64,000 bases of DNA from Deltaproteobacteria bacterium HGW-Deltaproteobacteria-12 (GTDB taxonomy: Bacteria > Desulfobacterota > Syntrophia > Syntrophales > Smithellaceae). How positions within the stretch are numbered: the stretch's first letter is position 1; each line of letters begins with the position of its first letter. Below are positions 58,799 to 64,000 of this stretch, piece by piece. A model generated the notes under the pieces. That model saw only the letters and a list, made by a program, of their open reading frames with translations. It made no database searches and was not told the DNA's origin. The position numbers were made by a program, and so were the translations under genes. Location of the stretch: positions 1-64,000 of the forward strand of contig PHBK01000026.1 in NCBI GenBank assembly GCA_002840565.1, written 5' to 3'.

Positions 58799-58999
58799 AT
58801 GTCAGAAGGTAAAGTAAAATGGTTCAATGAAGGCAAAGGTTTCGGGTTCATCGAGAATTCTGAAGGCGGAGACGTATTTGTTCACTTCAGCGCGATTCAG
58901 GCCAGCGGCTTCAAGACACTGCAGGAAGGCGCGAGCGTCAGTTTCGATATTGAGAAGGGACCCAAAGGCCCGTCGGCAGTCAATGTGAAAGCACTGTAA
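58799..58999 (+). CDS. csp: cold-shock protein (CspA family)
   Basis: A 66-residue OB-fold RNA chaperone with the two RNA-binding motifs KGFGFI and VFVHF. It starts at 58799 after AAAGGAGG; in-frame upstream codons belong to the leader. The protein lacks unusual insertions. A small lysine-rich gene follows after a terminator. Confidence 0.97.
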   Translation: MSEGKVKWFNEGKGFGFIENSEGGDVFVHFSAIQASGFKTLQEGASVSFDIEKGPKGPSAVNVKAL

Positions 59000-59019
59000 T
59001 CAAATGCTGCTAACAGAAG

Positions 59020-59060
59020 AGGCACTCCATCAACTCAGTTTGCTGGAGTGCCTTTCTATT
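59020..59060 (+). terminator. intrinsic terminator after csp
   Basis: AGGCACTCCA and TGGAGTGCCT form a 10-bp stem with a 14-base loop, followed by TTCTATTT, 20 bases after the csp stop. Confidence 0.85.
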
Positions 59061-59108
59061 TAAATCTGTTCAGTGATACCTGGAAGAAAGGCAGAGAGGC
59101 ATTAGAAA

Positions 59109-59264
59109 ATGGGAAAACCAATGTACAACTTCGGGAAAAACGCAAAAGAAAAAGCAAAGCAGCAGAAACAAATGGATAAGGCTGAAAAACGCCGGATAGC
59201 CAAACAAAGTAGGGATAATATAAAGTCGAGCGAACTGAACGAAGACACAAACAATGCCGAATAG
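59109..59264 (+). CDS. small lysine-rich protein downstream of csp
   Basis: A 51-residue frame starting MGKPMYNFGKNAKEKA, nearly all charged, rich in Lys, Gln and Asn, likely a single helix with a disordered tail. AGAGAGG lies nine bases before the ATG. Small basic proteins next to cold-shock genes are familiar in deltaproteobacteria, and may bind RNA; the function is unknown. It was recovered from the sequence because it is shorter than most gene cut-offs. Confidence 0.55.
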   Translation: MGKPMYNFGKNAKEKAKQQKQMDKAEKRRIAKQSRDNIKSSELNEDTNNAE

Positions 59265-59353
59265 GACTGGCTGGCGGTCATTACAACTGCTGTGATTCTA
59301 TGACCATTATGGAAATGGAATCGTAAACCATTAATAACTAGAGGTGAGTTCAA

Positions 59354-59545
59354 ATGTGGGAAGTCGTAACATCTAACGGTAACAATATTAAAAGTGATAG
59401 ACAGAAAGTACTGGGGGGATGGATTGTCAGAACATTTAAATCAGACGCCTACGGTCGCAGGGAGGAGCAATCTTTTGTCAGTGACCCCGCGCACGAATGG
59501 AAGGTGTACAAAGAACCATTTAAAACAAAGACGAAAGTCCTGTAA
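59354..59545 (+). CDS. small hypothetical protein
   Basis: A 63-residue protein starting MWEVVTSNGNN, with WIVRTF and EHWK-like aromatic positions suggesting a small beta-rich domain, and a basic C-terminus. AGAGGTGAG precedes the ATG. The family is unknown to me. The stop is followed by the end of a converging gene at 59605. Confidence 0.5.
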   Translation: MWEVVTSNGNNIKSDRQKVLGGWIVRTFKSDAYGRREEQSFVSDPAHEWKVYKEPFKTKTKVL

Positions 59546-59604
59546 TTAATTATCCGTCAAGGCAATACAGGTTAAAACAGCTAAAATAATGCGATTTATC
59601 CCGG

Positions 59605-60579
59605 CTAAATAATCCAGCGTTCGCAATCCTCTCTGGCTGCGGCTTTAGTATTAATCGCTGTTGATGTACTTCCGCTTTCGCACATTACCCTGGCTTCCTG
59701 ATCATCCGGAGCATCACTGTAACGAACACATAAGGCAGCCGCCGTGCCGACGATAAATTCATCGCCGCCATAAGGCACCAGAACCTGCGGCCCGGGAAAA
59801 TCAGCCATATAAAGAACAAGATCATTTTCCTGCACCAGTGTTTGCATGGCGTTGTTGTCTGCTTTATTTCGCCCCACAATAATCTTGGAGTTTTCATTGA
59901 TCCGGAAATGACGGCCGTATTTGAGCAATTCGATATCACGAATCGAACGATCTTCTGCGTGGGAAAATAAATCACGCAGGCGCCTGGTGAATATCGCGTC
60001 AGTTAGCAGGCAGCCTCCGGCCGGAGGTGCATAATTGCTGATGCCGAAATCCAGCGCCAGTTGCATCTGCGGTTTGCGGCCGCGGCCCGAAATCGCCAGT
60101 AAGCGGGAGCGGTCAATCTTGCCTTCCCGTTCGGCTTTGATCGGCTCCAGAAGCAAAGCGGAAAGCGGCCGCAGTATATAATCAGGATAGCCCGAATTTC
60201 TGGCTACAACAAAAAGAGATTGTTTGTTTTGCGACATCGGACGCTGGCCGAGTACTTCTCCGGTAATAATAAAATCCGCACCGGTTTCTTCCATTTTTTT
60301 TCCGGCAAACTTCAGCATCAGGGTGTGACAGTCAATGCAGGGATTCATGTTTTTGCCGTAGCCGTAACGCGGCGATTTAAGCATGGCCAAGTGGTCGGCC
60401 GTGAAATTGTCCACGATCAGCTGCAGATTAATTTGGCGGGCGGCTTCCCCGGCCTTTTTGGCAGTGAAAAAAGGTGTTTCGAAAGTAAGTCCCAAGACTT
60501 CAATATTCTGCCTGCGGACAACTTCTGCCGCCAGTATGCTGTCCAATCCACCCGAAAAAAGAGCAATTGCTTTAGTCAT
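59605..60579 (-). CDS. PP-loop ATP pyrophosphatase with C-terminal NFACT-R-like domain
   Basis: A 324-residue protein related to tRNA thiolation enzymes (ThiI/MnmA type). The PP-loop is ALFSGGLDSILAAE near residue 7. MNPCIDCHTLMLKFAGK and the later GGCLLTD supply cysteines that could form a catalytic or cluster site. The C-terminal 120 residues (KYGRHFRINENSKIIVGRN onward) resemble the NFACT-R (DUF814) RNA-binding domain. The combination suggests tRNA sulfur modification. The start has no strong ribosome binding site. Confidence 0.78.
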   Translation of the reverse strand: MTKAIALFSGGLDSILAAEVVRRQNIEVLGLTFETPFFTAKKAGEAARQINLQLIVDNFTADHLAMLKSPRYGYGKNMNPCIDCHTLMLKFAGKKMEETGADFIITGEVLGQRPMSQNKQSLFVVARNSGYPDYILRPLSALLLEPIKAEREGKIDRSRLLAISGRGRKPQMQLALDFGISNYAPPAGGCLLTDAIFTRRLRDLFSHAEDRSIRDIELLKYGRHFRINENSKIIVGRNKADNNAMQTLVQENDLVLYMADFPGPQVLVPYGGDEFIVGTAAALCVRYSDAPDDQEARVMCESGSTSTAINTKAAAREDCERWII

Positions 60580-60691
60580 TAAATATGTCCATTCGTACTT
60601 TTCGTGAAAATAAAATGCGCCCCGGACATCTATCCTGAGCGCTGAAAAAAATAATTTTGTTATTACTCCGGCAAATACACATATACACGGT

Positions 60692-60755
60692 TGTCATGCC
60701 GGGCTTGATCCGGCATCCAGTACTGTTCTGGATTCCGGCTTCCGCCGGAATGACA
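60692..60755. repeat. short interspersed palindromic repeat
   Basis: TGTCATGCCGGGCTTGATCC...GGATTCCGGCTTCCGCCGGAATGACA is a 64-base imperfect palindrome ending in TGTCAT/ATGACA-like arms. This sequence type occurs as a dispersed intergenic repeat in many proteobacteria. It fills much of the gap between the PP-loop gene and the LysM gene. Confidence 0.7.
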
Positions 60756-60791
60756 GTATGGACATTTATTGCTGCCGGATTAATAAATATA

Positions 60792-62465
60792 TCAGTATCT
60801 GGCAAAACCGGCCTGCCATAATTCGCTGATCAGACCCCGTAATCCGTCATCAATTGCAAAATCAACTACATACAGGTCTCTGTCTGTTTTGATTTTCATC
60901 CCCGTAAAACCGAAAGTGAACGGCGCCTGGTTTTTATCCACACCGGAGAATGTAAAATAACCGTAAGTGGAAGGAATGGCTAGAGCAGGTAAAATCTTTT
61001 CCATGATAATTTTGGGAGAGTCGGAGCTGTCAACAGAGATCAATCCGTAGCCTCTTTGCTTGAAGATATTGATAAATTGCTCCGGCAGACTGCGCGAATA
61101 AATAATATATTTTTTATCGGCATGCTCAATCAATACGTCGGATTTGATGGACAGGTTAAATCCGTCTTTTTCCACGTTGAATACTTTGACGTCAGCATCC
61201 TTATTGGCGGTGAAACCTAAATGGGTAACCAGGGCATGCGTAAAATCTTTAGCCGTTGTTGCCGGGAAAACAGGCAGAGGAGAGAGTGAATAAATCTCTT
61301 CGGGTCTGCCGGCAAGACCTTTTTCCGCATCTATCTCCGTTATAATCAGGCCGTTTTTTCGAGCGTAGTTTTTAATTGCTTTGGGCAATAAGGAGTTATT
61401 TTCCGGCACAAAGCGCAGTGCCTGAATTGAGGTACGGTTCTGTCGGGAGTCTGTTTTGGCAATCTGCCAGTCCACTACAACTTCAACCGGGAGAACGCTG
61501 CCTGTTGACAGGGGTGTATCTCTCTTGGTCATGCTGTAGTCTTTGGTTGCGGCGATAATTTTTCTTAAAATGGCGATAACGTCATCTTTTTTATCCACTT
61601 TAACTATGGAGAAGTTTTTCCAGTTTTCGCGAATCAGCTTTTTCAGATTATCATGAAGGCGATTTTCCCAGTCGAGAAATACGGTAGTTTTATCATCAAA
61701 TTCGATGACCGGAATTTTTGCACAGTCAATGGTAACCTGTCCGGTTTTGGCAATGGGCAGATAGTAGTTTCCTGATGATAAAACGGAGGCGTTCATCTGG
61801 GTTAATATCTGTTTGATAACGGCGAGCTTAACCGCCGGTGACATAGCTATATTTTCTTTGATTTTAGTTGCTTCCTGCGGTTGAGGTTGACTTTCGGCAG
61901 GAATTACTTTGACCTGCTCGGCAATGTTTAGTTCTTGTCCGGCGTCTGTTTTTACGGGAAGTTTTATAACCTGTCCGGCATAGATTTTATTGGCGTTGGA
62001 GATCCGGGGGTTCATTGATTTGATTAGCTTAACGGTCTTCAGATGTTCGGTCCTGATTTTTAATTCCCGTTCGATAATTGTTATCAAACTATCGCCTTTT
62101 TTAATCCTGTAGGTTTTTGTCCCGGCAGGCGCGTTGGCATTTGTTGCCGCGGCAGAAGAGCTTTTGCCGGGCAGTTTGAGGATTTGTCCCGCATAAAGTT
62201 TGTTGAGATCTTCGATTTCGGGATTGAGCTGTCGAATAATGCGGTAATTATCAGGGATGTCACTCTCGGTGATTCCGGGCATTTTTCTGATGATAGCGGA
62301 AATGACATCTCCTTTTTTGACTTTATAAAGTCGGACATTTTGTTTGGAAACAGCGGTTTTTTTAAGTGATATTTGTGCCGTGTCTTCTTTAGCCCAGGAA
62401 GGTTGGCAAAGAAATGCAGCTAACATAAAAACAGCAATTATTACTAAGGTATCGCGCTTTATCAT
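60792..62465 (-). CDS. exported protein with two LysM domains
   Basis: A 557-residue exported protein. The signal peptide ends at PSWAKE (about residue 25). Two LysM repeats follow, about residues 45-98 (YKVKKGDVISAIIR) and 117-172 (YRIKKGDSLITIIE), which bind peptidoglycan glycans. The C-terminal 370 residues have no recognised domain but contain repeated beta-rich blocks with Asp and Lys. In LysM proteins of this size the last part is often a binding or hydrolase module. No catalytic motif of a known peptidoglycan enzyme is visible. Confidence 0.85.
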   Translation of the reverse strand: MIKRDTLVIIAVFMLAAFLCQPSWAKEDTAQISLKKTAVSKQNVRLYKVKKGDVISAIIRKMPGITESDIPDNYRIIRQLNPEIEDLNKLYAGQILKLPGKSSSAAATNANAPAGTKTYRIKKGDSLITIIERELKIRTEHLKTVKLIKSMNPRISNANKIYAGQVIKLPVKTDAGQELNIAEQVKVIPAESQPQPQEATKIKENIAMSPAVKLAVIKQILTQMNASVLSSGNYYLPIAKTGQVTIDCAKIPVIEFDDKTTVFLDWENRLHDNLKKLIRENWKNFSIVKVDKKDDVIAILRKIIAATKDYSMTKRDTPLSTGSVLPVEVVVDWQIAKTDSRQNRTSIQALRFVPENNSLLPKAIKNYARKNGLIITEIDAEKGLAGRPEEIYSLSPLPVFPATTAKDFTHALVTHLGFTANKDADVKVFNVEKDGFNLSIKSDVLIEHADKKYIIYSRSLPEQFINIFKQRGYGLISVDSSDSPKIIMEKILPALAIPSTYGYFTFSGVDKNQAPFTFGFTGMKIKTDRDLYVVDFAIDDGLRGLISELWQAGFARY

Positions 62466-62595
62466 ATTTATTTTCCGCCCGTTGAGATGTAGGGGACTGG
62501 TAGGGTATTTACTTTAATTGGCAATAAAAGTCAAACACTTATCCGGCAGACAGATGTGGGAAGCGGCAAAGTTGGCGTCGTCAGGCGACGGAGCA

Positions 62596-63465
62596 TCAAA
62601 CTACTTTTTTCATCGCAGCAATAGCGACTTCAATTTGATCGTCCGATGGTTCCCGGGTTGTTATTTTTTGCAGCATCAAGCCCGGCCAGCTGAGAAATTG
62701 CACCCATTGCCAGTTGGAGTGCTTTCCGGTGAAACGGATGGCTTCATAGGAAATACCGGAAACGACGGGCAGGAGGATAATTTTATAAAGTACCCGATGC
62801 AGGAAATCCGGGCGGCCCAGAAGAGAAAAAACGATAATGGAGACAATCATCACGAAAAGAATAAAGCTTGTTCCGCAGCGGGGATGCCTGGTGGAGAAAT
62901 CTTTCACATTTTCCACCGTCAGTTCCTGACCGTGTTCCCAGGCGAAAACTGTCTTATGCTCCGCGCCATGGTACATATAGACCCGCCGCATATCCTCCAT
63001 CAAGAGGGTGCAGGAAAGAAAGCAGACAAAAATTCCCAGGCGGACGCATCCTTCCAGGATGTTCAAAAGAATCAAATTGGAAATAAAAGGTTTCATTTGC
63101 GTGAAAAAGAAAGCCGGAACGACGACAAAGAAAAATAAGGCAACGGCGAAGCTGATGAAGACGGAAAGCGCCATTTCCCAGCTCTTCGGCTTTCTTTCTT
63201 CTTCCGACAGGGCCACATCTGCCGAAAACATCAGACATTTCATGCCTATGAACATCATTTCAAACAAAGTGACGGTGCCCCGGATAAACATGAGGCCGAG
63301 TAATTTATAACGTTTTGTCAGCGGAATGTGCTCCCGTTCCTGAAAAACAATTTCTTTATCCGGTCTTCTGACCGCCGCCGCAATTTTGTTGCCGTGGCGC
63401 ATCATTACACCCTCAATGAGGGCCTGCCCTCCGGCGATATCTTCAGGATTAGGCTTATTGGCCAT
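62596..63465 (-). CDS. DUF1385 / YqhQ family membrane protein
   Basis: A 289-residue protein with GGQALIEGVMMRHGN near the start and YHGAEHKTVFAWE in the middle, the two signatures of the DUF1385/YqhQ family; conserved His and Glu residues suggest metal binding. Four or five hydrophobic segments lie at about 95-130, 140-165 and 205-250. The ATG follows GAGGAAAC. Relatives are widespread and often near prfA or rpmE; the biochemical function is unknown. Confidence 0.88.
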   Translation of the reverse strand: MANKPNPEDIAGGQALIEGVMMRHGNKIAAAVRRPDKEIVFQEREHIPLTKRYKLLGLMFIRGTVTLFEMMFIGMKCLMFSADVALSEEERKPKSWEMALSVFISFAVALFFFVVVPAFFFTQMKPFISNLILLNILEGCVRLGIFVCFLSCTLLMEDMRRVYMYHGAEHKTVFAWEHGQELTVENVKDFSTRHPRCGTSFILFVMIVSIIVFSLLGRPDFLHRVLYKIILLPVVSGISYEAIRFTGKHSNWQWVQFLSWPGLMLQKITTREPSDDQIEVAIAAMKKVV

Positions 63466-63624
63466 TAGTTGTTTCCTCGAAATGATTTAAGAAATTTTGT
63501 GGGGGTTACTTATAGTATTTGAAGATACGTGTCAAACGATGATTTAGTTTAGGTTACATAATTGGTAGTTGCAAGATCAAGCTTCAATGATATAATGCCG
63601 CACGTTAAGAAAAGGAGGAGAACA

Positions 63625-63843
63625 ATGGCTGCCCAGGATTTATCCGCCGCGTTTATTAAGGAATATCAGGAACGTTTCGAGAAAAAAATAAAAGAAAATG
63701 AAATTGCTGTTCTGGAGCACTGGAAGGCGCAATTGGATAAGGTCGTAAGTTCCAGGCCCGACAGCATTGCCTCACTGCAAATGCAGATAAAAAAAACAAC
63801 GGATATGATGGCCAACCGCATTACTCTGTTAAAGAAAGAATAA
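63625..63843 (+). CDS. small helical hypothetical protein
   Basis: From the ATG at 63625 (AAAGGAGG upstream) this is a 72-residue, wholly helical, Lys/Glu-rich protein, probably a coiled coil, with LEHWKAQLDKV in the centre. It has no known domain. The HD-domain gene begins one base after its stop, suggesting coupled translation. Confidence 0.65.
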   Translation: MAAQDLSAAFIKEYQERFEKKIKENEIAVLEHWKAQLDKVVSSRPDSIASLQMQIKKTTDMMANRITLLKKE

Positions 63844-63844
63844 G

Positions 63845-64000
63845 ATGGATAGCATCGCTGATTTTTTATTTGAAGTAGGAATGCTCAGTAAGACGCCCCG
63901 CAGCGGTTATCAATTTCTAGGCAGCGGCAAAGAGTCCGTGGCCGAACATATTCTGCGGACAATATTTGTCGGTTATACCTTATGCAAACTGGATCCGGCG
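63845..64000 (+). CDS. HD-domain hydrolase (5' part only)
   Basis: The first 52 residues of a protein that runs off the right edge. FLFEVGMLSKTPRSGY and ESVAEHILRT match the start of YfbR/HDDC2-type HD phosphohydrolases, whose first metal-binding His is the one in VAEH. Relatives are 5'-deoxynucleotidases. The HD motif itself lies outside the window. Confidence 0.75.
   Translation, partial: MDSIADFLFEVGMLSKTPRSGYQFLGSGKESVAEHILRTIFVGYTLCKLDPA

Noticed and set aside
57697-60755. Repeats considered as a CRISPR array
   Set aside because: They are single dispersed palindromes without regular spacers or adjacent cas genes.

Overview
The window looks like chromosome from an anaerobic, probably syntrophic or sulfate-reducing Desulfobacterota (Syntrophia-like) bacterium. 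This rests on gene content: an ATP-dependent benzoyl-CoA-reductase/2-hydroxyacyl-CoA-dehydratase-type radical enzyme set, several CoA-transferases, beta-oxidation enzymes, a 4-hydroxybenzoyl-CoA-reductase-like molybdenum enzyme with a NADH-dehydrogenase module, and sigma-54 regulation. No rRNA or housekeeping marker is present to fix the taxon. Functions are read from motifs, length and context; no database search was run.

Layout. (1) 1-4600 is the right end of an integrative element: small unknown genes, a short SSB, a zinc-finger peptide, a run of RNA hairpins, a minus-strand RHH/lipoprotein group, and a tyrosine integrase whose 3' end runs through a tRNA-Arg(CCG) gene. (2) 4662-5800 holds a MITE-like repeat, a promoter module that recurs at 10.3 kb, and a zinc-ribbon gene. 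(3) 5817-10155 encodes a 3-hydroxyacyl-CoA dehydrogenase, a fused CoA-transferase and the first GctAB-type pair. (4) 10.6-13.1 kb is a NarL-type two-component system on the minus strand. (5) 13.3-15.2 kb is a cell-wall amidase and an exported protein. (6) 15.6-17.4 kb is GctAB pair 2 behind a consensus promoter; an AcuI-like reductase and a BASS transporter follow on the minus strand. (7) 19.97-28.17 kb is a candidate operon behind a sigma-54 promoter: four BcrCBAD/BzdNOPQ-like subunits, GctAB pair 3, a 3-hydroxybutyryl-CoA dehydrogenase and a thiolase. (8) A porin (28.5 kb) and an NtrB/NtrC-like pair (30.2-33.3 kb) follow. (9) 33.5-46.9 kb has two more sigma-54 promoters driving a glycerol-dehydrogenase-like and a KduD-like enzyme, then a NuoG/E/F-like trimer, a three-subunit molybdenum hydroxylase and a branched-chain-type ABC importer. 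(10) 47.0-56.2 kb is a molybdenum enzyme maturation island: MoaD/E1 pair, PadR regulator, MobA-like and MoeA-like proteins, XdhC, molybdate ABC importer, cysteine desulfurase and SufU-like scaffold. (11) 56.2-64 kb is more ordinary: DUF4301, repeats, cold-shock protein, PP-loop enzyme, LysM protein, YqhQ and the start of an HD-domain protein.

How the parts may fit (inference): the importer and porin bring in an aromatic or alicyclic acid. CoA-transferases activate intermediates. The molybdenum enzyme, whose FAD subunit keeps the four cysteines of the 4-hydroxybenzoyl-CoA reductase [4Fe-4S] loop, exchanges electrons with NAD(H) through the NuoEFG-like module. The radical reductase/dehydratase and beta-oxidation enzymes complete the route to acetyl-CoA. 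Three sigma-54 promoters and one local NtrC-type activator suggest one regulon. The most unusual pieces are a C2H2 zinc finger fused to the hydroxylase iron-sulfur subunit, three GctAB pairs within 18 kb, the self-contained molybdenum maturation island, a promoter-plus-hairpin module repeated in front of two unrelated small genes, and a MITE-like family.
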